Source: Dactylorhiza incarnata | Lineage: Eukaryota > Streptophyta > Magnoliopsida > Asparagales > Orchidaceae | DNA length: 64,000 bases | Direction of reading: 5' to 3' | NCBI GenBank assembly: GCA_033032865.1 | Contig: JAWHQI010000075.1 | Location: 1,674,001 to 1,738,000, forward strand | In this document: one piece after another, positions 36,821 through 49,743 of the stretch | How positions within the stretch are numbered: position 1 is the first letter of the stretch | How the letters are laid out: each line of letters begins with the position of its first letter | Translations under genes and position numbers: made by a program | The notes under the pieces: model-generated | Databases searched by the model: none | Told to the model about the DNA's origin: nothing | The model's input: only the letters and a program-made list of their open reading frames with translations

Positions 36821-38269
36821 ATGGCGTCTCATGATCTCGCTTCTACTAGTGGAGGAAATTTTTGTGAAGAAGAAAAATCACTTGCACCACCTTTATTTGA
36901 AGGGACAAATTATAAAGGATGGAAAATCTTAATTGAAAATTTTATTAAAACTTTAGACATCGAAGTTTGGAATTTAGCAATAGCAAGACCTGCAAATGAA
37001 TCAAATAAAAAGGAACTTCAATTAAATGCAAAAGCTAAACATTATCTATTTTGCGGTCTATATAATGAAATTTTCAAATTCATATATTGCTTTTCTAGTG
37101 CATACAAAATATGACACTTTCTTGAAGAAATGTATGATCTTCCTCTCGCAGGTGTGGAACAAACAAAGGAGGAAAAGAAAGTGGAAGCATCCATTATCAT
37201 TCAAGAAGATCTCTCTCAGAGCAAAGCCATGGAGAATATTGAAATAGAGAAAGAGAACAATACATCAAAAGAAGATGAAAACTCATCTGTGATCAAGGAA
37301 GGACTAAAAGATGACGAAGGAACTTCATGCTCATATTTTGCCTCCTCCAAAAGCGTTGTAAGAAAGACTAAATCTTCGTCTTGTGTAATAACCTCTATCT
37401 CTAGTTTCAACATATTAAAAATAGCTAAACGAAAGATCAAAATTTTGAAAATTGCTAATAAAAATTTACGTTTAGAAAATAAGAGGCTAAAGGCTAATGA
37501 ATCAAATTGTGATGTGTCTTCATCATCTTGTTTTTTACTTGAAAATACAAAATCTTGTTTTGAAAAAGTCAAAAAACTTGAAAAGGAACTTATTTTTATA
37601 AAGGAACAAAATGAAAGATTATGTGTAGAAAATTCTTCCTTGAAAAATGATTGTGCTAAATGCAAAGTTTTTAAAATTGAAATTAAAGAGATGGATGAAA
37701 TATTTGATGAGTTTAGAAATGAGTATCAAAATCATATTGACTCAATTGTTACCACTCTTAAAAATAGCACAATAAATTATAATAAAGCTAGACATAATTT
37801 AAAAATCAAGAATGATGAACTAAAATCAAAAATCAACTTGCTTAAAGAAATCATTAAGAAAAACGCTCAAAACATTCATTCATAATCTCAAGGTATATCT
37901 AAAAGCAAGTTGAATATAATTTCTCAAAATGTTGATAAATCCAACAAAGGAAATAAAGAATATCAAATGCTTGAAAATAAAATTCCAAATCATTATCATT
38001 TACAAAATAACCACTCTCCCAACATAAATTTACAGATAAACAAATTTCCTATAAAGAATGTTTTGCAAAATCATCATGGAAATTTGATAAATAAGAATAA
38101 TATTAAACCAATGTTTGAATGGCGGCCAAAAGTTAAAGATGAAACACAAACTCAAATCAGAAGGGCCCATTCAATCACATCTCCCCAAAAGCAAACACGA
38201 TGCATTTGTGTACCCAAAGGAACCGTCAAACCTGGTCCTCTTTGGATACCTAAATCTCTTATTCATTAG
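36821..38269 (+). pseudogene. Element B: gag-like ORF
   Basis: From ATG at 36821 the N-terminus (PPLFEGTNYKGWKILIENFI, LNAKAKHYLFCGLY) is the copia gag type. A frameshift near 37110 leads into a 251-codon frame (37130-37885) of acidic Ser-rich sequence and long coiled coil with a DCAKC motif. After one TAA at 37883 the frame runs on to 38269, ending CICVPKGTVKPGPLWIPKSL, a typical end of Sirevirus gag. No CCHC knuckle is complete and no protease follows. With one frameshift and one stop it is close to intact. C and E have homologues; C shares the full layout. Confidence 0.75.
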
Positions 38270-39688
38270 TATCCCATCATTTGCATGAAGTAGAAACCTA
38301 ATAAAAATGAAATATCATTATTCTACTTCATGATTTGCTTAAATTTCTTTTTGTTTATTCTCCTTTGTTTCTTCTTAAACTATCATGCTATGATCACTCT
38401 ATTTATCTTGAAAAGTCATATCATCTTGTTTAGTGATCTACTTATCTGTTTTACCTTTTAAATCCATTACCCTTAAATATCTTGAACTATCATTGAAACT
38501 ATTATCAAGACTAATGAAATTATTTTAAATGGATTTAAATAATAAAGGGCTTAGGCAAACAAAAAATTAAAATGCACAATGTGCTGATTATTATCTATCT
38601 TGTGTGATGAATATGATAGCCCTTATATTTGAGAAAATTTACAATATCTCTTCAAACTATCCAAAAATAGCTTCTCACTTCTCTCATATTCACTATTCAC
38701 CTCACAATCTTTCTTTAAAATATTCTAAAAAATGTTGAATATGACTTGTGCTACATGCTTCACCATCATAATTATATAATATCAAAAGATCCTTAAATTC
38801 AAACATTACAAAAGATCCACTTAGTTCTAACATTTGATTGGTGATCATAATAAGTACATGAATGAATTAATGAAGTATGACTTGCATGTATCTCATTTGA
38901 TTATAAACCATAGAATCAACTTTATATTAATAAATCAAATGAAATCATAAATTCATTCCATGTAAAAATATTAAATCACGTTCTTGAATACATGCAACAT
39001 TATCTCAATTAATCTTGTGGTATAACAATTGCAATCAAACTCATTATTCTAGCATTATCAACTAATAGATATTATTCATGCTAGTTATCTCATATTACCA
39101 TAATGAATTAATTATGAAGTAAAATAAAATAAAATTGAACGATAAAATAACTATGATAATCTATCTTATAGCTCATGCAAGATCTCGTTTGTTACGACTT
39201 GAGATAGGTGTCCTAGATCTTTCATGTTAAAACATGCTTACAAATGCAATTTTCTTCATTTTTAACCATCAAAAACATTTCCAAAAATTCTGCAAATTCA
39301 GCATGAAACTACTAATGGGACACCTAATCATGTTCAAGCATCAAAATTTTTAAAAACCCTAAAAAATCACTTACTGTTTCCCGCGCTAGCGCTAGCGCCG
39401 GCGCTAGCGTCGAGGTTCGTTTTTCTATAATTTTAAAATTTTGAAAAATCCCTAAAAATATACTAATCTATATGTACTATTTAGTTTTGCACTTCGGATT
39501 TTATTTTATTTTTGAAAAATCAAATACAAAAATATAAAATCCAAATTACAAAAAAAAAATATATTTTGTCTTTTGATTTTTTTGTCATTTGTTTAAATTC
39601 TATTTCCTAAAGCAAAAATCAAATACAAAAATATAAAACAAAAAAAATTATCAAAAATTAGTTTTTGAACTTAACTTTTTACTTATAT

Positions 39689-39775
39689 CTTGCGAAAGGG
39701 TGATTGGGCTATCATCCCATCATATCACCTAGTACCGGGCGAACCTCTCACAATGTAGTCCTCGGGAAGTCCAAG
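39689..39775 (+). ncRNA. Conserved 88-nt block (copy in B)
   Basis: CTTGCGAAAGGG to GGGAAGTCCAAG. The inner stem is GAT(T)GGG/CCCATC around CTATCAT. It has the same ends and the CTAGTACC core as the copy in the gypsy element A. Confidence 0.55.
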
Positions 39776-40296
39776 ATCAATTTTTATGAGTTCAAACTGT
39801 AAATAAAAATTAATCTTCAAAAATATCAAAAAATATTGTATGGACTTCATTGAAAATCAAGCATTATTTAATCTATTATTTAGAACTTCTATAATGTTGC
39901 AATTTATCTTTTCAAACTACTTTGAACATTGCTTTCATCATGCTTTGATACATCTATTAATATGTGCATCAATTATATTGTTAAAGTTGTGTAGAACTAT
40001 GCGTAGCATGCCTCTAAGTATGAGTAAATGTTTTATGTTTGATAATGATCTTCATTCACTCACTTATTTTGGCATTGTCTACATTTGTGTTTAATCTAAG
40101 AATGCTTGTGTATGTTTTGTATTAGTACAATGAATTAAAATTGCACAAGTATCTTACCTACACTCCTTTATTTGCACTTTTAAAAATTAAGAAAAGTGGT
40201 TATCTTTCTCATAAATTTTATTGGTTTGCAAAACAAGTGTATTCGGAGAACTTTGTACAAAACAAAAATCATAAAATAATATGACAAAGATAACTC

Positions 40297-40365
40297 CACC
40301 AAGCACTACTTGAACCTCCTGATAAGTCTTAATAAGCGTTGTGAGGTTGAGCACCTTGGAAAGAA
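40297..40365 (+). ncRNA. Sirevirus 3' hairpin 1 (B)
   Basis: AAGCACTACT, stem AACCTC/GAGGTT, loop CTGATAAGTCTTAATAAGCG plus TTGT, then GAGCACCTTGG. See hairpin 2 and the H copy for different paired stems. Confidence 0.6.
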
Positions 40366-40476
40366 TTATAAAGTATCTTGTGCAAACCATAACTCTCTTT
40401 CAAAATAAAAACCACTTATTCTTAAGTACACCGGATCACAATAAAAAATCAATATTGAAGAATAAAATTATGTGAT

Positions 40477-40545
40477 CCCCTAAGCACTACTTTGCACCCT
40501 GATAAGTCTTAATGAGCATTGTGTGTGCAAAGCACCTTGGTAGTT
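40477..40545 (+). ncRNA. Sirevirus 3' hairpin 2 (B)
   Basis: AAGCACTA, stem CTTTGCAC/GTGCAAAG (8 bp perfect), loop CCTGATAAGTCTTAATGAGC plus ATTGTGT, then CACCTTGG. It lies 180 nt after hairpin 1 with the same loop and a different stem. Confidence 0.65.
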
Positions 40546-41504
40546 GTACATTTTTGTTTGTGCATTGAAGTGCGTGGAAGTAAAATTATTTGTGTTTTAT
40601 TGTGCTCTTTACTTTACATATCCCTTGTATTTTTGATTAAAACATTTGTTTACTCTATTCAAAATACACTTATGTGCACATCATTATCTTCCATAACACT
40701 TCTTCTCATGAGTATTGGTTCCTAATGCAAATTCTATACTACTCTTTACTTATGAAATGCACTAGATAACCTAGCATGCTTTCTATAATGTTTGGTATGA
40801 CTTGAAATTGTGAATTGAAATAACATTGTAGTAATCTCTTTGTGATAGTATTATTTCATGCTTGGTTATTTTTTGTCAACCATAAAAGATTTTCATTGAA
40901 ACATGATTTACATAAACATCTTCTTTTTGAAATTAAACTCATTTTTTTATGGATTATTCTTGATTACAATAAGATGTTTCATGTATTTCTACAAGTCTTC
41001 CGCATCATTACCATATAACTTTTACCTTGCACTTTCATGCTTATATCAAGTCTTAAATCTCAATTTTTCGTCTTAAAAAACAAGTGGTAGACTTGCTTGG
41101 TAGAATTTATATTAGTTGTTCTAACACGCATATCATTTTTATAGTAACAAACTCTGATTTATTTCAATATAAACGTGTATGCTAAACGCTCTTCCAACAA
41201 GTGAAACATTGCTAAAAGGATGTTGTTTCTTTCTTCCAAAATGCTTCAACTCTTATCTCTATAAAGTTAGTTTTGAAACTCAAAAACATCTCCTTTTTAA
41301 CTTAAACTCTTATTTAGTATTATGATGTTTTTTTTAAATCTTCCGCAATACTCAAACTCTGATTCATTCATTTCAATATAGCTATGTGAGTTTTATTTCA
41401 AAACAATTTAAACAAAAATATAAACCCATATGCTATGAAATTTTCCATTAGATTTAAATGCTTAATGTTTCCAATAATTGTTATCCTTATCTTCATTTCT
41501 CACC

Positions 41505-41725
41505 ATAGCGGGGGCGTAGGGTTGTAGACATTAGATAACCTTATCTCTAGTCATGTCTTGTCCTTAACCGGGGAGGGTTCCAGTGGGGCCTTGCGAGGCA
41601 CTGGGGGGAAAGAGTGCTATGTTGAGTTATGTCTAGTGTTTGCATAAGGGACTAAGACCCCAACCTACAGCTTGTTTGCAGCTCCTTATGCCCATCCGTC
41701 ACTTAGTACGGGACTAGGGTGTAGA
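41505..41725 (+). other. GC-rich conserved block in B
   Basis: About 220 nt with CCAGTG...CACTGG around CCTTGCGAGG and a possible long-range pair GTAGGGTTG/CAACCTAC. It is conserved in C (50737-50965) while the flanks are AT-rich. No ORF. Confidence 0.5.
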
Positions 41726-41959
41726 CGTATTGTCTGGGTAGATTGGTTACTTGGAAATCACTATTTTTTATGCTTAAAACTCTTATATAAAGGGGAAATC
41801 ATTACTTTTGATCAAACTAAAAACTCTGATATATTTATACAAAAATTATTCTAACAAGTGGCTCTAAAACACCTTATCATTTCCTTCTCACTCAAAAGCT
41901 CGATCATGCTTTATCTTATTATCCAACTTTTCTGTGGTGCATCCCTACCCACTTTTGCT

Positions 41960-42255
41960 AATAACAAAGGGGGAGAACAAACATGATAAAATGCAAAATG
42001 GGGAGAACTAACATGATAAAAATATAATCCGCTATCAAAATAAAAACCCAACATGATTGATTAAGTTGATAGCATACATATTAGGGGAGCATTCACATAG
42101 GGGGAGCATATATTTAGGGGGAGCAATTCTACATGCTAAAATCAATAATTATCCTTAGTCATCTCTCACACACACACAAGTAGAGTTTCATCATTCTTAT
42201 TTATTAATGCTTTGATTTATCATTAATGGATTTGTTATTATCAAAAGGGGGAGTT
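41960..42255 (+). other. Polypurine tract cluster of B
   Basis: AAAGGGGGAGAA near 41968, GGGGAG near 42000 and 42085, AGGGGGAGCA near 42100 and 42117, and AAAAGGGGGAGTT directly before the LTR. It matches the clusters in C and, inverted, in H. Confidence 0.75.
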
Positions 42256-43342
42256 TGTTGGAACATGGTCTTCCGCATCTCCTAGGTTTGAGAATTACAA
42301 ATCCTATGTGTATTTGATCTTGTGTGTTCAAGTGTGCAGGTTTACTAGGTCCACATGACTCAAGGAGTACACATGATGACTGCCCCCAAAATTGAGGCCA
42401 AAATTCGAACAAGCTCACTATCGCCGGCGGTAGTGATAACGCCCGGCGATAGCGTTGATTAGCGCCATTCCGGAAGCAATTTAAGAAGGATGCTAGCGCC
42501 TGGCGGTAGCGGATAGCGCCGGCGGTAGCGTGACGCACATAAGGCATAGAGCAAGAGGTTGTCGCGGATGGGAGATTCTGCCGCACAAAACGTTGCCTAA
42601 TCCGGGCTAGCGCCGGCGGTAGCGCTAGCGCTGACGTTAGCGCTTGGTCTATATAAAGGACCCCTCACCTCTCGTTTCACAGAGACATCAGGGAGAGAGA
42701 GGCAGTGCTACAACTCCAGAGGCCATCTTGGCCGAAACTTGAAGTCCTAGCGAAGCTCTGCAAATTTCTGAAGGAGGATTACGTCACGCCGGATCCAAAC
42801 GAAGTCCGCTTCTACAAACGCTGATTCTACAGCGGATCTTCGCCTCCACTTTCAGAAGTTCATCTTAAGGGAGATTTTATTATTTTATTTCTCTTTGTTA
42901 TTTGTAAATGGTAGTGAAATTGCCTCGTGTTGGCGACTAGGTCTGGGGTAGGACTTAGGGCTGAAATTCGCCTCGTGTTGGCGACTAGGTCTAGGGACTA
43001 GGTCTAGGGGGTGCTCGAGGCCACATCCGGGGAAGGGTTGGCTAGAGCGGTTTGAGGCCGAATCCGAGGAGGATAGGCTAGGGCCACCGGTTCGCGGGGA
43101 TGCGAGTCGGGATAGAAAACAAAAAGAGTTTACTATTCGTCGCCACCGATTTCTAGCATCATAGAAATCAAGTTTTGTAAAATATTATTTGATATTAATA
43201 AAGCATGTCTCTTCATTATTTTTTTACTTGATTTCTCATTATATTAATCTTGCAATATTTCAAAGTTTTCTAAACATAATCTTAAGTTTTTGAAAACCCT
43301 TATTCACCCCCCCCTCCTCTAAGGGCGCTGACCGATCCAACA
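42256..43342 (+). repeat. Element B right LTR
   Basis: 1087 bp, almost identical to the left LTR. It ends CCAACA, then AAGACCCCTCGGCC, which is minus-strand Athila LTR of element D. Confidence 0.9.
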
Positions 43343-44553
43343 AAGACCCCTCGGCCAGTCGAAACCTCTAAGCTTACTTTAGGAAGTGAACCCCTCTACT
43401 GGATTTGATTCCAGTCCGGAAGATTTATATCACCCTCTCTCGAGGAGTGCATGAAACTCATTTTTATCTTTGAATGATCTCCTCGTTCGCATGGATCTCT
43501 CGATCACAAGCATACAGATCATAGATCGAGAAACATATTCGCGACATATGAATTTGAAGCAATTGAATTCAAAGATAAATCGAAGCGAAATAATATAGAA
43601 AGCTTGCTAATTTTATAAGAACAAAACAAAATTTATTTTATTCCAAAGTTCATCATGATCAAGTGCTAATTGAAATTTAGCTACTCATCACTATAGGGGA
43701 AATACATATACAAGATGAAAATGACATGATAAAAACTACCATACTTGAATTAAAATTGCAATAATAGAAAAACTTACAAACTTGTAGAAAAACTAGCTAT
43801 AACAACAAAAATAGTAAACTAAAGCTGGAAATGAACTCCAAAATCGAACTCCTATACTTCTGGAGATTGCTGCCTTTTATAGGTGGAAATCGGTGAGTCA
43901 TGCCCTTGGTCACACCCGTGACCAACGACGTGTAAGATGCGTAATTGCTTTCTTGAAAGCCAGGGAACATTGTGGAAGAGAAACCGCCAGAAATCAATTG
44001 CATGGCTTGTCACGGCCTGGGTCAGGCCCATGACCTAGGGCGTGTCTTGACCGGGTCAGGAAATGGTGGGAAACGTCATGCTCTGGAGTTAATCTGGCGG
44101 TTGTAGAAGAGTCACGGCCTCGGTCACTCCCGTGACCGAGGGCGTGTAAGTTGTAAACGACGGGAGTTGATTGCTGGCTACGTTGAACGCATTCTGGGCG
44201 AGACACGCCCATGACCTTGAGGTCACACCCTCTGTCACGCCCGTGATAGAGGGCATGTAATCTTAATCCTACATGGCAGCTAGTTCTGGCAGCTGGACGG
44301 CGATTAGGTTGGTCATGGTCTAACTTGGGGTCACGGCCTTGGTCATGCCTGTGACCAAGGCCGTGTACTTTGCGATTTCTTCCGAAATGGTCCAAATAAT
44401 CTCCTAATTACTTCTATGAGCTTGAAATTGATATTGGCAGCCCAAATTACCTGAAAATACAAAAATAAGTGAAATTAGTGATAAATTAAATTAAAACTAA
44501 ATAAACATAAATTAATTATATTATATAAAATAACTATAAATGATGCATTATCA
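43343..44553 (-). repeat. Element D 3' LTR, truncated
   Basis: It aligns with the reverse complement of about the first 1.2 kb of the A LTR (2746-3960), starting TGATAATGCATCA on the minus strand at 44553. The last 370 or so bases of the LTR are lost at the B junction. Palindromes are at 43890-44370 and the TATA (CTTTTATA on plus) at 43874. Confidence 0.85.
43890..44370 (-). promoter_or_regulatory. GGTCACG-CGTGACC palindromes in D LTR
   Basis: At least five copies upstream of the minus-strand TATA at 43881-43874, equivalent to the array in A. Confidence 0.7.
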
Positions 44554-44753
44554 AATACACCCATACATAAGATTTTGCTATTCCAGAGCAAAACCATCAT
44601 AAGTATGAGAAATATTTATATGATATTTTAAAAAGAAAAAGAATTTACTCCTAATTATGCATTTTAAAATTATACATGACTCATACATAATAACTTTTGA
44701 AATAAAATTTAGATTCACAAGAACAAATAATGATTCATAAATTAACATGCGTA
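44554..44753 (-). other. Element D polypurine tract and 3' region start
   Basis: AATACACCCATACATAAG (minus CTTATGTATGGGTGTATT) borders the LTR and matches the same region of A. The sequence continues beyond C at 52732. Confidence 0.75.
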
Positions 44754-46042
44754 TGTTGGAACATGGTCTTCCGCATCTCCTAGGTTTGAGAATAACAAAT
44801 CCTATGTGTATTTGATCTTGTGTGTTTAAGTGTGCAGGATAACAAAGTCCACATGACTAGGATTACATAAGAAGGTTGTCCCAAAAGTTGAGCCATCAAA
44901 TCCAAAACACCTACTAGCGCTGGCGGTAGTACTAGCGCAGGCGCTAGCTGTCATTCGACGAACTATTAGCGGCGCTCGACAAAATGCTCATAACGACGTT
45001 CAACGAAAATTCGCTCGACGAACTCTTTGCTGCGTTCGACAAAATTTCGTTCGACAAAATGTTGGCTTAAGCGCAAATGCCGGGAGAACTTATTGAAGGA
45101 GATAGCGTCAGGCGATATCTGATAGCGCAGGCGATAGCGAGGAGCACAGTAGGCTAGAGAGAAAAGTTTCCTCCGATTGAAGATTCTGCCGCGTAGAATA
45201 TGTCCTAATATGGGATAGCGCCGGTGGTACCACTAGCGCAGGCGCTAGCGCTAAGTGTATAAAAAGGACCCATTGGTTCCGTCTTAATCAATCCTCTAGA
45301 GATCCAGAATTCCAGAGCTTCGTGCCACAGCAAAGAGAGGAAGTTTCAGAGAGATTCTCCCACAAATCTATAAAGGCTAAAGGAGATCCGTGGAGAAGAT
45401 TTCAACACGCGTCATCATCGTGCCGAAAGACCGCATCAACTACGATCATACTCTGAGTCTTCGTCTACTTCTCCAAGAGATCCACATTGAGGGAGTTTTT
45501 ATATTATTGTCTTTTTATTTCACATCCTTTCTTGTAATCATTTAGTAAACTCGCCTCGTGTTGGCGACTAGGTCTGGGTAGGACTTAGGGCAGAAATTTG
45601 CCTCGTGTTGGCGACTAGGTCTCGGGTATAGGTCTAGGGGGGCTCGAGGCCATATCCGGGGAAGGGTTGGCTAGAGCGGCTAGAGGTCGTATCCGGGGAA
45701 GGATCGGCTAAAACCAACCGGTTCATGGGGATACGAGTCGGTATAGAAAACAAAAAGAGTTTCATATTTTGCTTTGATTTCTAGCGTCGTTGAAATCAAA
45801 ATTTTGTAATCATTTTTATTAATAGTAGTCATGTCTCTCCTTTTGTAACTAAAATGATTTGTTCTTCATTTCTCTAAATTGTTTATTGTCATCTCTTTTA
45901 TTATAAAACAATTTAGATCTTTATTCAAAATCACTATTTTGATCTCTTATTATTTCAAGTATTACAAAATATAATATAAGTTTTTGAAAACCCTTATTCA
46001 CCCCCCCCCCCCCCCCCTCTAAGGGCGCCTACCTATCCAACA
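44754..46042 (+). repeat. Element C 5' LTR
   Basis: 1289 bp. U3 mixes GCTAGCGC/GCGCAGGCGCTAG motifs with TTCGACGAA repeats (44920-45250), then TATAAAAA at 45258. U5 has a run of C at 45999-46017. Confidence 0.9.
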
Positions 46043-46044
46043 AG

Positions 46045-46056
46045 TGGTATCAGAGC
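46045..46056 (+). other. Primer binding site of C
   Basis: TGGTATCAGAGC, two bases after the 5' LTR. Confidence 0.92.
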
Positions 46057-46090
46057 GGTTTTATTCCAATCAGCTTAACAACCAGGAATA

Positions 46091-47556
46091 ATGGCGTCTC
46101 ATGATCTCGCTTCTATTTGTGGGGTAAATTTTTATGAAGAAGAAAAATCTCTTAAACCACCTTTATTCGAAGGAAGAAATTATAAAGGGTGGAAATTTTT
46201 AATGGAAATGTTTATTAAAAATTTAGATATCGAAGCATGGAATATAGCAATAGTAAGACCAGCAGATGAAACAAATAAAAAGGAACATCACCTAAATGCA
46301 AAAGCTTTAAATAGTATTTTCTGTGCTTTATCTGACGACATTTCAAAATTAATATACTGTTTTTTAGTGCATACAAAGTATGGAAATTTCTTGAAGAAAT
46401 GTATGATTCTCCTTCTACAGGTATAAAACAATCACAAGAACCGGAGAATATGCAAGCTTGCATAAGTCTTCAAGAATGCTCCTCTCATGACGGTTCAATG
46501 GAGCACACATCAAATGGAAAAGAAGAAGAAGTACTGTCTTCAGAAGAGGAGTGCCAAAAAGATGTAAAAGAAACCATATGTTCAAATCATGCCTCTCCCG
46601 AAAGCAATGTAAGGAAATCAAATCCCATCTTTTGTACTACTATTTCTACATTACAATTGCTTCAAACTACAAAGGGTAAAATTAAGAAATTAAAGAATGC
46701 TAATAAACATCTGCGCCTAAAAAATAAAAATTTAAAGGCAAAAATTAAAGAAGAATCAAATTCTAATTTATCTAGTTCTACCTAAGGCTCCTTAGTTGAA
46801 AACATTACACCTTGTATAGAATTTAATGATTTGAAAGAAAAATGCAAGGAACTTGAAAAGAAACTTCTTTCTATAAAAGAACAAAATAAAAAATTATGTT
46901 TGGAAAATTCATCTTTGGAAAATGATTGTGCTAAGTGTAAAGAATATAAAATTGAAATTAAAGAGATGGATGAAACATTTGATGAATATAGAAACAACTA
47001 TCAAGATCATATTGATTCAATTGTTTCCACTCTTAAAAATAGCACAATCGCTTATAATAAAGCTAGACATAATTTAAATATCAAGAATGATGAATTAAAA
47101 TCAAAAATCAACTTGCTTATGAAAATTGTAAATACAAATTCACAATATCAAACTATATCTAAAAACATGTTGAATATGAATATGAACATCTTAACTAAGT
47201 TTAATAATAGGAGTAAGGAACATAAAGGATTTGTTAATCTAAATCAAAATCACCATTATTTACAAAATTATGTATCTCCTAAAGTAAAATTAAATATGCA
47301 AAAATTTCCTATGAAAAATGATTTCAAATGTCATCATTATTTTAAGCCTAAGTTTAATGAATATGGAAATTTAATGCAAAATTAGAATATTAAACCTAAC
47401 TATGAGTGGAGACCCAAAATTAAAAATGAAACATTAACTCCACTTGAAAGGGTCCATTTGTACTTGTCTCCCCAAAAGCCATCTCGCTATATTTGTGTAC
47501 CTAAAGGAACCATCCCACATGGTCCCCTTTGGATACCTAAAACTCTTATTCATTAG
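46091..47556 (+). pseudogene. Element C: gag-like ORF
   Basis: Homologue of the B ORF: PPLFEGRNYKGWKFLMEMFI and LNAKALNSIFCALSDDISKL (46091-46370), then a frameshift into 46399-46785, TAA at 46783, a coiled-coil segment 46831-47385 with DCAKC, and the end CVPKGTIPHGPLWIPK with TAG at 47554. It would make the particle protein if intact. No protease or later pol domain follows. Confidence 0.75.
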
Positions 47557-49140
47557 GTATCATCAATTGCATGAAGTAGAATCCTTTCAAAATGAAATAT
47601 ACAAAGTTCTACTTCATGATATGCTTTCATGTCTTTTAATTTTTCTTGTTTTCTTATTTCTTTTAAACTATCATGTCATGGTCATCCTATACAGTATTAA
47701 AAATATGATTTTATCTCTTAAAAACTTAATATGTTTATAAAATCAAATTGATCAAAATTCAAAATCATATTTTTTTTTGATGACCTATCTTTTATTCTTA
47801 TATTCATTGCTTCTAAATATCTTATATTATCCATATGAATTAAACTCTAAATTATCTATAAGATATTTCAAATTAAATCCGGTTATTAGGCTATTAAGAT
47901 TTTTAGCCTTCACCAACAAGTGGTTTAGTGAAATAACTTGATCTAAAAGAAAATTCAAGATCTAAATAAAAGCTCAACTTTCAATATGGTTGTCTTTGTT
48001 CACAAAAAAAAATTATATTGTGTTCACTCCTTGACGTCACTCATGATCTAAACCATCACTATTGTTCACCTATCAAAAATCACATATATATTCAAAATTC
48101 TTAATTAAAAGAAAATCACTAAAATGTATTGAAAGAATTTACCGTCATATTGAATATTGAATTCACATGCACCACCATGATCTATTGATGTCCTTTGCTA
48201 AAATTCTCTAACATCATATATCATAAGTCATATCAAAAGTCTTCTAAAAAACAATTATTTCTATCATAATTATGTGAATTATAATTGATATATTAATTGA
48301 TGACAATTGATATTATAATTACATATCATGGTTGGTGTATTATGTGTGTATTGTGATTTATTTCAAGTTTAGACCTTTGAATCATCTTGATATCAAATCA
48401 AATAAATCTTCACTCCACTCTAGGTCTATAAGTTGAAACACTATCAAACCTTGGTATAACATTAATCTCAAACTTATCATACTAATATTGTCAACTAAAG
48501 AATTTTTGTGTCTATGTTAGGCGTTATATGTTTACCAAGATATACAGGCTGGGTATTCTCATTTAGGGCTTATCCATGGTATTATTGTGCATAAACATGA
48601 TTGTTAATCACTAAAATCATTCATATTTGATTTGTTCATTCATGTCATCTCATGCAAAGTTTATTTGGTAAAGTCATATACAAAATCGGTAATGTTTCAT
48701 GAAATTTTCACTATCTAGACATCTCCAAAAAATCTGAAATTTCCGCATGAAACTACTATTAGGACACTTAATCAAGATCAACAATTAAAAATTTCAAAAT
48801 CATCAAAAATCGTGTACTGTTTCCCGTGCTAGCGCTAACGTCGGCGCTAGTGCACCTGTTTGTTTTTCTGTAATTTTAAAATTCTAAAAAATTCTTAAAA
48901 ATATATTAATCTATGTGTACTATTTATTTTTGCACTTCTGCTTTTATTTCATTTTTGAAAAATCAAAAACAAAAATACAAAAGCCAAATTACAAAAAAAA
49001 ATTTATGTTTTGCCTTTTTGGTTCTTTTGTCATTTGTTTAAATTCTATTTCTAAAAATCAAAAATCAAATACAAAAATATAAAACAAAAACAAGTATCAA
49101 ATATTGTTATTTTGAACTTAACTTTTCTATTTACATGTAT

Positions 49141-49228
49141 CTTGCGAAAGGGTGATTTGGGCTATCATCCCATCACATCACCTAGTACCGGGCGAACCTC
49201 TCACAAGGTAGTCCTCGGGAAGTCCAAG
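49141..49228 (+). ncRNA. Conserved 88-nt block (copy in C)
   Basis: CTTGCGAAAGGG to CGGGAAGTCCAAG, close to the B copy. The inner stem has an extra T. Confidence 0.55.
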
Positions 49229-49743
49229 ATCAATATTATGAGTTCAAACTTTAAATCAAATCTTTCTTCAAAATATCAAAAATACTATATGGACTTCATT
49301 GAAGTTCAAGCATGATTTAATTTATTCCTTAGAACTTCTATAATGTTACAATTTATCTTTTCAAACTACTTTGAACATTTTTTTTCATCATGCTTTGATA
49401 TATCAATTAATATGTGCATCAAGTATCGTTTAAAAGTTGTATAGAACATTGCTTAGTATGCCTCTAAGTATGAGTAAATGTTTTATGTTTGATTATGATC
49501 TTTATTCACTCACTTATTTTGGCATTGTCTACATATGTGTTTAATCTAAGAATGCTTGTGTATGTTATGTATTAGTACAATGAATTAAAATTGCATAAGT
49601 ATCTTACCTACACTACTTTGTTTGCACTTTAAAAGTTAAGAAAAGTGGTAATGTTCTTATAAATTATATTGGTTTGCAAAACAAGTGTATTCGGAGAACT
49701 TTGTACAAAACAAAAATCATAAAATAAAGTGACAAAGATAACT

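Larger units (their letters stand above)
38270..42255 (+). other. Element B 3' non-coding region
   Basis: 4 kb of AT-rich DNA without pol and without a credible ORF. It contains, in order, the 88-nt block, two hairpins of the Sirevirus type, a GC-rich conserved block and a purine-tract cluster, each listed below. The layout is repeated in C. Confidence 0.8.
35682..43342 (+). mobile_element. Element B: gag-only Sirevirus-type retrotransposon
   Basis: LTRs at 35682-36772 and 42256-43342 (TGTTGG...CCAACA) are nearly identical. Internal sequence has an initiator-Met primer site, one gag-like ORF and 4 kb without coding. The 3' side abuts an interrupted Athila LTR (element D). The left side joins element T through an orphan tail, and no target-site duplication can be found, so the copy is rearranged. 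It lacks pol entirely. Confidence 0.85.

Noticed and set aside
39840..41854. Short ORFs in the B 3' region as genes
   Set aside because: AT-rich chance ORFs without conserved homologues between B and C, or with frames not kept.
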